Assembly: GCF_024323335.1 (NCBI RefSeq) | Contig: NC_066581.1 | Location: forward strand, 343,420,399-343,484,398 | Length of the DNA stretch: 64,000 nucleotides | Source of the DNA: Lathyrus oleraceus | Taxonomy: Eukaryota; Streptophyta; Magnoliopsida; Fabales; Fabaceae | Direction: 5' to 3' | Shown here: positions 35,470 to 45,708 of the stretch, in pieces | Layout: every line of letters begins with the position of its first letter | Numbering within the stretch: position 1 is the stretch's first letter | Notes under the pieces: model-generated | What the model was told of the DNA's origin: nothing | Database searches by the model: none | The model's input: the letters and a program-made list of their open reading frames with translations, nothing else | Position numbers and translations under genes: made by a program

Positions 35470-38400
35470 TTAGATCGATGCAAAATCGCAGGAATATCAA
35501 CATCAGTCCAATTGTTGCAAGCCTTTCCACGCGTCACAAAATTGGTGCAGTCTTCCTCTTCGTCATCCTCTAGCACAACAACTAAGTGTTATTCATTACC
35601 ATGAATGAACCCTCCACTACGGAAGCTAAGTTTCATATCTTCAGACCTTGCAATTGTTGAACCTTTCTGGAACCCCAAACCGGTTCTGCCTTTGTTGTCG
35701 GAGACCTCTACCATGCGGCCCCACTGATCAATGTTGCCTTCTTCCACAATCTTTTGAGCATCTTTCAACGAGGACATAGGTGCCCCAACTCTCTTCTCAG
35801 CAGCAATAGATAAGGCTTGGAACGGAGTTCCAACCTCATCCTCATCTTCCACATAAGAGAAATATGACAAATGGCTAACCAACAACGCCTTCTCTCCACC
35901 AACAATCACTAGCTTGCCATTCTCACAAATTTGAGCTTCTGGTGCAAAGTTGAGGTAACAACTCCCGTCTCATGGATCCATGGCCTTCCCAATAAGCAAC
36001 CGTAGTCTGGTTGGATATCCATTACTTGAAAAGTAATTTGAAAATCACTTGGACCTATCTTGATTGGAAGTTCCACTTCACCAATAACTGTCTTGCGCGA
36101 ACCGTCAAAGGCCTTGACGATTACACCACAGTACCTCATAGGCGCTCCTTGGTAAGATAGCTTTGACAAAGTTGACTTCGGAAGCACATTTAGTGACAAA
36201 CCGGTGTCAACAAGCACATTTGACAAAGCATCCTCTTTGCAATTCATCAAGATGTGCAAAGCCAAATTATGATTCCTGCCCTTCTCAAGGAGTTCTTCAT
36301 GATAGAAGCTAAGATTATTGCAAGAAGTTATGTTAGCCACAATATAATCGAATTGATCCACTGTAACATCATGTTCTACAAAATCTTGTTCTAGAACTCT
36401 CTGCAGTGCTTCTCTGTGCGCTTCGGATGTCATGAGCAGAGATAACACTGAGATCTTTGAGGGGGTTTGGAGCATCTGCTCCACCACATTAAACTCGCTT
36501 CTTTTAATTAACCGAAGTACCTCATCATCATCATTGGGTTTCAAGTTGCTGGATTCACTAGACTTATCTTTTGAACAGCCAACTGGGCTTTCAACAGGCA
36601 CTTCCACTTTCTTACTTACAACTGCTTCTTCTTTATCCTTTGGGAACACCGGCCCAAACACTCGATCACTACAGGTCACCTTAGTAACATCAGTAATGCT
36701 CACCACTGAACTAGTCGTAGGCAACAGGACCTCTTAACCATCCTTCATCATTGTAGCATTATACTAATATGACACAACTTTATCAGATGAATACGGGACT
36801 GGGCCCGCTAACCGTATTACCAACGACGATACTGATCTTTGACTGTTGTTGTTACTAGAGTCATAGTGAATCACAACCTTCTCAGGCTGCTTGAAAACAG
36901 GGACTATGACATTAACATCGTCATCTATATGACGGGATTGAACAATTCGTATCATGCCTTCATCCATCAGTCGTTGGATGTCCCTTTTCACAACTTCGCA
37001 ACCCCTCAGGTTAACATTACAAACAGCACAACCATCATGGTCGTGCTCACATTCACTTACCATATAAACATCCTTATGCATTTGCACTAAGGACCTTATG
37101 ATAAAACGCACATCAAAATATTTGAATTCCCCAAGACAACCATCCACCATATTCACAGAAGAGTTCCCATGAGCGGGCAACGAGTTCGCTTTCACATTCG
37201 ACGCGCGGTCCTCAAAGGACACCATACCACTCTTCATCAATTTATGAACCTCATATTTAAGTGGATAACAATTTTCGATATCATGTCCGGGTGCTCTTTG
37301 ATGAAAAGCACAACGGAGCTCAGGTTTATACCACCAAGGAAGTGGTTCTGGAATCTGTGGCGGGTTTCTTGGTTGGATCAGGTTCTTGAGAACCAAGGAT
37401 GGATAAAGCTCTACGTAAGACATAGGAATCGGGTCAAAAGAGACCTTCTTCCTTTCGAAGTTTTATTGTTGATGATTGTTGTTGGTATTGTTGTTGTTGT
37501 AGGTGTTTGTTCATTGTTGTGGTTGTTGTTGTTGACGTTGTTGTTGTTGTTGAATTGGTGTTGTTTCTTGATTAGAAAATACCGGGATAACGGAAGATAC
37601 TTGATGATGATGATGTTAACGGGATGTTGGATTTCTTCTGATCTACGGCCTCCTCTGCCTTCCACTACTTATTGCATTCGTCTCATTGTCCTTCTTCTTA
37701 CTAAAATTGCTACCATACCTCTTGCTTGTTGATGCCTCATCTCTTGACAAACGTCCCTCTCGGACTCCTTCCTCAAGCCTCATCCCCATGTTTACCATTT
37801 CGGTAAAGTCACTAGGGGCACTAGCAATCATTCGTTCATAGTAAAATGAACTCAGGGTTTTCAAAAAGATCTTTGTCATTTATTTTTCCTCCAAAGGAGG
37901 AGTGATATGGGCAGCCAACTCCCTCCATCGCTGCGCATACTCTTTGAATGTCTCTTTATCCTTCTAAGACATAGACCTCAGGTGGTCTCTATCTGGCGCC
38001 ATATCCACATTATATTTATACTGCTTGACAAAATCCTCCCCCAAGTCATTGAAAGTGCGAATGCTGGCACTGTCCAATCCCATGTACCAATGAAGCGCAA
38101 CGTCGGTCATACTATCTTGGAAGTAATGAATAAGCCATTGATCATTGTCGGTATGAGTAGACATCTTACGAGCATACATCACAAGATGACTGAGTGGACA
38201 AGAGTTCCCCTTATACTTTTCAAAGTCAGGCACTTTGAACTTCACCGGGATCTTGACGTTGGGCACCAAACATAACTCGACAACATTTTCCCAAACAAGT
38301 CCTTACCTCTCAGCGTCTTCAATTCCTTGCGCAACTCAAGAAAATGATCCTTCATTTCATCCATCCTTTTATAAACATCCGTACCCTCAAACGGCTCGAA

Positions 38401-38742
38401 ATGATAGATGGTGTCCTCTATGCGAGGCAAGGTGTGCACAACGGAAGGTGGCACGGACATGACCAAGCTAGATGCCGACATGGAAGCAAAGGTAGGCGTA
38501 AAGCCTTCGGGCACGAAGTTGGACAACATTCCCCACGAGAATCCGGCAGGCATAGTTGGCACGAATTGGGCGGAAGCAACAGGCACGGTAGAGGTAGCTA
38601 CCTCTGAAATAACAGTCCTCGCAGGAGGAGTTGCAGGCGTTGGAGAAGATTGACTCTGAGCGGCAAGAACTGACTCCATCATGGCAGTCAGGCGGACGAT
38701 TTTGTCCTTCAGCTCTTTGTTCTCTTGCTCTAGATGCTCCAT
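35470..38742 (-). pseudogene. gag: Element C gag and protease
   Basis: It begins at the ATG at 38742 (MEHLEQENKELKDKI, a helical start), followed by a Pro/Ser/Val-rich spacer. The capsid region includes CPLSHLVMYARKM and FKEYAQRWRELA. A Q/N-rich linker (about 37600-37430) and a zinc segment RCAFHQRAPGHDIENC of pattern C-x2-H-x5-H-x4-C come next. The protease site is VDTGLSLN at 36200-36208, Leu replacing the Ser seen in B. After it a G-patch-like GRTGLGFQKG occurs near 35660. Damage: frameshifts near 38270 and 35909, stops at 37964, 37880, 37643, 36764 and about 36735, and a CAA-to-TAA at 35589. Gag would build the particle and bind RNA; protease would mature it. Confidence 0.85.
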
Positions 38743-39046
38743 GATTCTCAGATGATTGGCTCAGGTATTGTACCGATGAGTCAGCTTGGCTAAAGCACAG
38801 AAGAAACACCAATCGAACATTTGGCGAAAACCTGCTTATGCAAATGATGCCTGAAATGCAATGCTTGATTATTTTTATTTTTCAAGGAACTTACTATATT
38901 ATTTGCAAATATATATATTTAAATAGCAATTGCAACAATTTGATATGACCAAAAATCTATTTTTATTTATATAACTTGGAAGGATTACACTGAGTACAAT
39001 TTCAAAAACCAAATGAAAAATACAAGAGAAAAGGAGACTAGATATC
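38743..39046 (-). other. Spacer between ORF1 and gag, element C
   Basis: About 300 bp without a gene of its own. Its last 60 bases can be read in frame with gag as THRYNT, stop, ANHLRIM, matching an open extension in element B. A GCATAAGCAG at about 38840-38831 on the minus strand resembles a splice acceptor. Confidence 0.5.
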
Positions 39047-40545
39047 CTAAGGATCCCTAACAATGTCAGAAGATCTGGCTGTAGGCGCGTACTTCCTTCG
39101 AATGTGACGAATCTCGATCTCAAAAGAAGCCTTCATCTCAGTCTTCTCGAGGACAAGTTGGTCAATAATCTTCTTCCAAGCAACGGAAGGTTGAGGCATG
39201 CTAGAAGATGAAACCTCTGGCTCTCTCTGTCTCTTTGTCACTCGGTCTTCTAATAGCTCAACAAGTGCATCTTTTTCCTTAAACTCCAACTGCAATCCTT
39301 CATGCTTCTTGCTCAAGCACGAAAACGCTCTTCCCACATGTCCTTCTCTTGCTTTATCTTGATGAGCGCATCTTCCAACTCCTCTATATCTTGGTTAGGG
39401 AGAGTTAATGGCTCAACCACAACCATAGACATAGGTCTTTCGCAAGGATAAGGCATCTTCAACTCCAAAGTTCTCTTCTTCATCCAAAGAGTGTAAGCTT
39501 CCAAAGCTACACAATTGCACGGACCAAGCTCGGATCTTCCCTTCCTATGCACATTATGCCAAACATGCACCATCTTCTGCTTCAAATGTTAGGGATCTTT
39601 ATCCTCTTGATAGAAAAGACCTTCTAACAACATGTTATTAGGTTTGTCTTTCAAGGGGAACCCAAGTTGACAGCGAGCCAAAGCAGGGTTGTAGTTAATT
39701 CCTCCTTGTTTACCAATGAGAGGCACATTAGAGAATTCACCATAACTATCAATAATCTCCAAACAGCTTAAAGACAGATCATACCAAACTATATCATCAT
39801 TAGTGAGAGACATAAGTCTCTGAGACCACCTTAGACATTGTTTGTTCTCCATAAAAGCCGGTGTCTGAGGCAAGTATGAAATAAACCACTTGTACAGAAG
39901 AGGAATGCAACAAACAATAGTTCCACCACCCTTAGAATTCCTTAGATGCAAAGAGAAATACATATCACCTAACAAAGTAGGCATAAGATTCCCAATCAAG
40001 AAAAGTCTAATGGCGTTAACATCAACAAAACCGTCAATGTTAGGGAACAAAGCTAATCCATAAATGAGCAACACAAAGATAGCTTCAAAAGCGTCCATAC
40101 TACCGGCTTGAGCAAAAGCAGTAGCTTCCTTGATGAGGAAATCAGATGACAACCCAAATAACCCTCCTTTCTTCACCCAATGAGCCTCTATCTCAGACTT
40201 CTTCAAGTGAAGAGCTTCAGCAATAATACTAGATCGGGGAATCTCCTCCAATCCACTAAAAGGCACTCTACTAGAAACAGGTATCCCCAAAAGATGAGAA
40301 TACTCCTCCAAGGTAGGCACAAGCTGAAAATCTGGGAAAGTGAAACAACGGTAGAGAGGATCATAGAACTGCACCAATACACTCAAGAGTCCTTCAACCA
40401 CATCAGCAGACTAGATGGACAAAAGCTTCCCATGACGTTGTTTGAAGTACAAGGGATCCAATACAAAAGATGTTAGCTTCCTTAACTCTTTCAAGTCGGG
40501 ACATCTGAAACTGTACTTCTTAGTGTTCCTTCGTCCACAGTTCAT
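39047..40545 (-). pseudogene. Element C ORF1, plant-mobile-domain-like plus coiled coil
   Basis: The ATG at 40545 opens about 499 codons on the minus strand. The first two thirds (FVLDPLYF, FYDPLYRCFTFPDFQLVPTL, IYGLALFPNIDGFVDVNAIR, TIVCCIPLLYKWF, KQCLRWSQRLM) look like a plant mobile domain. The last third is charged and heptad-like (KQEKDMWEERF to RVTKRQREPE), a probable coiled coil, ending IRRKYAPTARSSD. Disruptions: TAG at about 40411, TAA at 39589 (CAA in the parent) and a one-base loss near 39318. It lies between leader and gag, as in Ogre elements generally. The molecular role is unknown; domain similarity suggests chromatin or RNA association, which is inference only. Confidence 0.82.
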
Positions 40546-41265
40546 GGTCTGAAAATATTTGCAAATAATACCTCAGTTCCTTGAAATTTTTGTGTGATGA
40601 ATGTTATGATGCGCATGAATGCATGAACGCAACAATTATAAATAAGGGATCACACAAAATGCAAACAAAGGTCAAGGGATGAATCAAGTCATTGTCAAGA
40701 TCAATCATCCATTTTGGTGGATTATGGTTTACACCTTATCAACACCCAAGTTCCATTGATATCGACAAGACTTGATTGGATCAACCAAGAATCAAGGGTT
40801 TGTTGTAAGTCACGAGCATGAAGTCTGGGTAAGAACCATCCCAAAGGAGTGAACTAAGGATAAAGAATCTGTAGATCATGTTCTAAAAAGTTCCCAGAGT
40901 CTTAATTCCATCTATCGGATATTACAGGTTAAGATGACTGACTCATCGACCCATAATATTCTCAAGAGAAACTCGTCTGAGTGTAGTATCGCGTAACAAC
41001 TGTTATCAAGTCTACACTTGAACAGTTTCCACACTACGTCCTAAATAGGCCAAGAGGGGGTAAATGTTCTACGGTCCTCAGCTTCCCAGACCCAAATTAG
41101 AGAAAGTAATGCCTAACCATAAATAATTGTGTGACATTTCCAAATCCAAAATAGTCTCCACTGAGCAGATGGGTCTCAAGCCAACTTGTTAAGGACTACT
41201 CCACACAAGTCGAACATGACTATACCATCCTCCTATCTTAATTTCACTCAAGTTCGGGTTAGAAC
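40546..41265 (-). other. Element C leader, ORF1-proximal part
   Basis: Noncoding leader homologous to 28790-29521 of element B. It ends at the copia insertion site, where AGAAC (41261-41265) is duplicated at 53936-53940; the primer-site-proximal leader continues there. Confidence 0.75.
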
Positions 41266-42361
41266 TGAAGGTGAGAAAAACAAGAAAGGGGGGGGGGTTT
41301 GAATTGTTTGGAAAAATAAGCTCTTTTCAAAATGAAAACCACACAATGATTTTATACTGGTTCGCTTATAACACAAAGCTACTCCAGTCCACCCGGCCAA
41401 GGTGATTTCGCCTTCAACAAGGACTTAATCCACTAATCTTGAAAGATTACAAACAACGTCTAAGATAAAAAATCTCTTAGCCCTCTCAAGTGTACAGACT
41501 ACACAGAGTCACTTGAGGAAATCAACAAACAAATAAATGAAAGATTAATGTAATCTAGAATGCTTCTAAGAAAGCAGATATTACAATAGTAAGAATAAGA
41601 GTTTTTCACGTAATAAGCAAAAGCTTCGTGAAGATCTTAGAGAGCAAGAGTGTTTTTCTTGAGCGTGGATGTTTCAGTATGGTTTTGACTTATTGGCTTT
41701 TTTTTTATATATATGCTGAAGGTTGATTTGCAATCCTTTATATAGATCAGTGAGGTAGTAGTTGAAACTGATGAGTAATAAGATGATTTTACGCCATAAC
41801 ATAAGTAGCTTCTGCAGGATAACTTTTTCTCCTTGAAATGACTACTTACCACAAGTAGTATCTTCTTTATTGAAATTGGAGATTAACGTCTCTTTCTTAA
41901 TTAGGAAAACCATTTGCAAATCTTTACTTGACTTTAACGTTACTCTTTCATGATTAGCAATACCATGCTCAGAGTCTTCAAGTATCTGAGAATCTTGGAA
42001 TCTTGCTTCTGATGTAGATCTCAGATAGTTTCTTCAGATAACGCTGATAACTTCTGGAGCTTAGAGATAGCGTTGTTCAGAGTCAGAACTACTAGAGCTA
42101 CTTCTTGTTCAGATGCTTCTGATACTTGTTGTTTTGCTCAGAGTTAGACTTTCTTGAACTTGTTTTCACTTCAGATGCTTCTGATCATTTGATGATTTGT
42201 ATCTGATCTGGTTTTGTATCTGATGACATCATCAGATTTCTTCCTTCTTTCTTTAGAACCCTGCACACTTAGAAACTTTTCGTTAGGGTGCCATTTTTGG
42301 TTTCATCCTTTGTTATCATCAAAATCAAGAAATCTGTTGTAGAACAATTTTGGTTCTTACA
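41266..42361 (-). repeat. Element E 3' LTR
   Basis: It runs from TGAAGGTGAG to GTTCTTACA. It matches 52839-53935 apart from a G10/G11 run, an A/C near 41552, an A/G near 42044 and a G/T near 42352. It includes a TATATAAAGG TATA box on the minus strand at about 41736-41745. A 71-residue ORF appears in both LTRs only because they are copies. Confidence 0.95.
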
Positions 42362-42788
42362 ATCTCCCCCTTTTTGACGATGACAAAACAACCTTAATTA
42401 GCAGATGAAACATGAATAATATTAGATCAGATAGACAGAAGCTCCCCCTGAATTAGTGCTAGGGAGTTCAGAAGTTCTTACCAGAGCTTCTAAGTAAAGA
42501 GGTTTCTGAAACTTTCTGCAATTTCTTAAGTCCAAGTTAGATAATTTTATTTTAAGAGAAATATGTTGCAGAATGCTTAAGGTATTAGACAATATTTTCA
42601 TCAGAGCTATTAATGACTTCTCCCCCTTTTTGTCAGAATCAAAAAGACATAGTAAAAAAAAATAAGTAAAGAGAAAAACTTGAATTCATAGATAGAAGCA
42701 CAAAGGCAACAGAAGCTAGAAAAACATCAGATTCAGGGAAAATAAAAACAACAGGCAAGCAGAAAATAAATAAATAAATCCTAAGTGC
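42362..42788 (-). other. Element E 3' untranslated region with two polypurine tracts
   Basis: On the minus strand AAAAAGGGGGAGAT abuts the 3' LTR (42362-42375) and is the functional purine tract. A second copy, CAAAAAGGGGGAG, sits at 42620-42632 about 250 bp upstream, and a weaker AGGGGGAG near 42446. Multiple purine tracts near the 3' LTR are a known Sirevirus habit. No gene is seen here. Confidence 0.75.
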
Positions 42789-45220
42789 CTAAGGGTTCGG
42801 AGGCGGAGGCATTCTCTGAAGCAACATTGCAAGCATATTCTGGATGTTGTCGTTGACAGTATCTTGCTTGTCCATTCTGGCCCGGAGTTCATTCTGACTT
42901 GCTTAAGTTCTTTCAGAGTCTGAAGAACCATAGGGATCACAGAAGAGGACTCCCCCAGAGTCAGAGCCTGCTGAGCTTCAGCTTCAGCAGCAGCTTGTGC
43001 TTCTGCATCCGCCAGAGCCTTAGCTTCAGCTTCCTTTTCCCTTAGGATTTCAGCTTGACGAGCTTTTTCTTCTTCTTCTAGTCTTCTTGCTTCTTCTTCA
43101 GCTCCCTTGGCCAATCTCTCTTCCTCCAGCCTTCTGGCTTCAGCTTCTCTGGCAAGTCTCTCCTGGAGTCTTGCCTCAGCATCTCTGATGTAGCCATTTC
43201 TGACTTGTTCAGATATGCTCTTCAGTCTAAAAGACTCAGAGGTCATCCAGCCAATGACTCTGTTCCAGTGTGTCCTTACAGATTTAGGATCATCACTGAT
43301 TTCAGAGTTAGTGGTCAGAGACTTGACCTTTTGTACTGAAGCTTCTGCTACCTGCATGATGGCTTCCTCAAGGGTAGGAGCAGAAAGTTCAGGTTCATGT
43401 TCAGGTTCAGAGGTATGAGGTGGAGAGTTTGGAGGGCTGAGATTTAATGTGTGAGGTTCAGATTCTGATTCAGGTTGGGGTTCAGATTCTGCTTCTAGTT
43501 GAGGTTCAGATGTTTGGGGTGAAGCGTAAAGAGGGTTTAAATCTAAGGGTTCAGTTTCAGCTTCAGGTGCAGCGGAGATGTTTGGTGGGGTGATATCAGA
43601 GGTGTGGGGTTCAGAGGGTTGAGTTTCAGAAGGTATGGTGGTTGTTTGTTGTGGTGGAGGTGAAGTTGCTTCAGATTGTGTTTGTGTTTGTTGTTGTGAA
43701 GCAAGTTTATGAGCATAAATTGTGTCTATGGTTGGGGAATCAGGGTCAGGATATTCTGGGTCAGAAGAGATGGAAACATATGGGGGTGATTCTGGTTCTG
43801 AGGATGATGAAGAGGAAGTGCTTTGGTAGGTTTGTTTAGGTTCAGAGGGAGGTATGAATGTACGGGCTACATTTAGAACTGGTGAAGGTTGGGAGGTTCT
43901 GGTGGTTGAAGGAGGGATTTCAGAGGTAGTAAAAATAGGTTGTGAAGAGAGAGGGTTAGAAGAAGCCATCAGAGGATTAGTGGTAACAGAAGGAACAGAC
44001 GTACCAGTAGATATATTCAGAGGAGCTGAAGATTTGCTTCCAGAAGATTCTCCAAGTCTTGCCTTCTTTGCCGGAGGTGCTATCTTCTTCTCAGAGAGAC
44101 CTCTCTTGTATCTGACGAAGTCTTCTTCTGAATCCAGACAGTCGTCGAGGCTGAAGTCAGAGATGTCAACACCATCATCCAGTAGACGCTGAAGATAGAT
44201 AGCAACAGCATCTCTGGGTTCATTTTTGAAGAACCTGGCAAGGCCATGAGGCATCTTCCTCTGATCTTTCAAACAATCCCAGGATGTATCCAGAGTGGGT
44301 CTGACATGAATCTTCTTAATTATCCCCATACTCTTGAGATTTCTGGCATTCAGAGGCTTCCCAACATCTATTGCCAGATCTAGCATCAGCTTGGCCTTCT
44401 CCAGATGATCCACCAGCCCATTCTCAATGAAGACATCAGATAACAATCTTCCCAGAGGGATGTAGGATCTGGGCTTCATATTGTTTCTGGTTTCTCTGAC
44501 AGAATCTCTCAGATATCTGAAAAGGAGAGCAGGGAGGCAGATCTTCACACCCTTCTGAATGCATTACAGAATGCATTTCTGGTCTGCATTGATGTAGTCA
44601 GAGGAGTTAGAGGCTGGACGGTGGTGAATAGTTCCCAGAATAATCTTCAGCCACACTCTGAGGTTCTGATGCAGCTCCTTGTTCTTTGAAGGATTTCCTT
44701 CAGTGTTGGGTTTGAAGATTGTTGGATTGATTACATCAGTAATGCGCTTTGACCTAGGAGGGATGTTGTAAATCCTTTTTCCTCCACTTCTTTCCATGTT
44801 CAATAGGGAGGCAATTGACTTTTCAGTGATAACAATCTTCACCCCCAGAACATATGAGACGATGAAGTGGTCATCTGCATCTGCAAACCTCCAGAACTCC
44901 TTGATGAGAAGAGGGTAAACAGGACCATAAAGCCTTTGGAAATAGTTTTCCCATCCTTGTTTACGAAGCTCTTCAGTAAGATCAACGCCATTTCTCTTCA
45001 AGTTGTTGAAATCAACTAGTGATTCACACAACACGTCCAATCCTTCAAAAGGGGTTGAAAGGTTAATATGGCGTTCACAGTCAAGAACATGGGGTTCTTT
45101 GTAAACAGGGGTTATGGTGACGCCTGTAACCGTTGGTGTTGGAATGCTTGAGGTTTGAGCAGTAGAACTTGATTCCATTTCTTGAGAGAAGTTAAAGACT
45201 TGTTGTTGTTGAGCGTCCAT
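42789..45220 (-). pseudogene. Element E third ORF (env-like position)
   Basis: It starts at ATG 45220 (MDAQQQQVFNFSQ) in a good context (CACCATGG). A folded N-terminal domain (GWENYFQRLYGPVYPLLIKE, FIVSYVLGVKIVITE, KICLPALLFRYLRD) resembles the retrotransposon domain found in plant third ORFs. A long Pro/Ser/Thr/Glu-rich linker and a Glu/Ala/Arg coiled coil (about 43190-42960) follow. A TAA at 44564-44566 splits the frame. Near 42905 a shift is needed to reach the likely original C-terminus (MDKQDTVNDNIQNMLAMLLQ) ending at TAG 42789; in the unshifted frame a hydrophobic tail ends at 42716. I see no signal peptide or fusion-type region, so an envelope role is not supported. Function unknown. 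Confidence 0.8.
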
Positions 45221-45708
45221 GGTGAAAGAGAAGATGAAGATTGATGAAGATGAAGAACTTGCAGAGAATGCTTCAGAGAGGGTTTAGGGTTTTAGAGTGA
45301 GTGAGAGTGATAAGTGTGTGAAATGTGAGAAAAGTGTTTATATACTCTAAGTAAAACACATGCAAAACGACACATTAAATTGCGTTAGCACAACGCTCAA
45401 GTAAGCACGCTTGGGGGGAAAAATGATTACAGCTAATTAATAAATGTCTAATCCCACAGTACGCACACTGCTCAAGGAGATTTCAAACGTTCTGACCTTT
45501 GAATTTCTTTTGACAACTGTCTAGAAGTTCTAGGGTTAGACGCTTAGTGCTCCACGTGTTGATGTATCTGATCTTCAGGAATACCAAAAGATTGATTCCT
45601 GGAAATTTCTAACTCACATATCTTCTTAACTGGTAGAAGTATCAGAGTCAGAGGCAGAAGTGTATTTGTTTTTATCAGAGTCTCATTTTACATTTTCAGA
45701 GCTATGCT
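45221..45708 (-). promoter_or_regulatory. Promoter-like region upstream of element E third ORF
   Basis: On the minus strand a TATA box GAGTATATAAA (45338-45348) lies about 120 bases before the ATG. It is followed by a CT-rich leader containing a telo-box-like pair ACCCTAAACCCT (45278-45295) and CTTCATCTTC stretches, then CACCATGGAC. The layout is that of an ordinary plant gene promoter and 5' leader, suggesting a private transcript for the third ORF. The rest of the interval, nearer pol, shows nothing recognisable. Confidence 0.6.

Noticed and set aside
42789..45220. A host gene captured or located between transposons
   Set aside because: It occupies the standard third-ORF position of a Sirevirus between pol and the polypurine tract. 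Its N-terminal domain is of a retrotransposon type.
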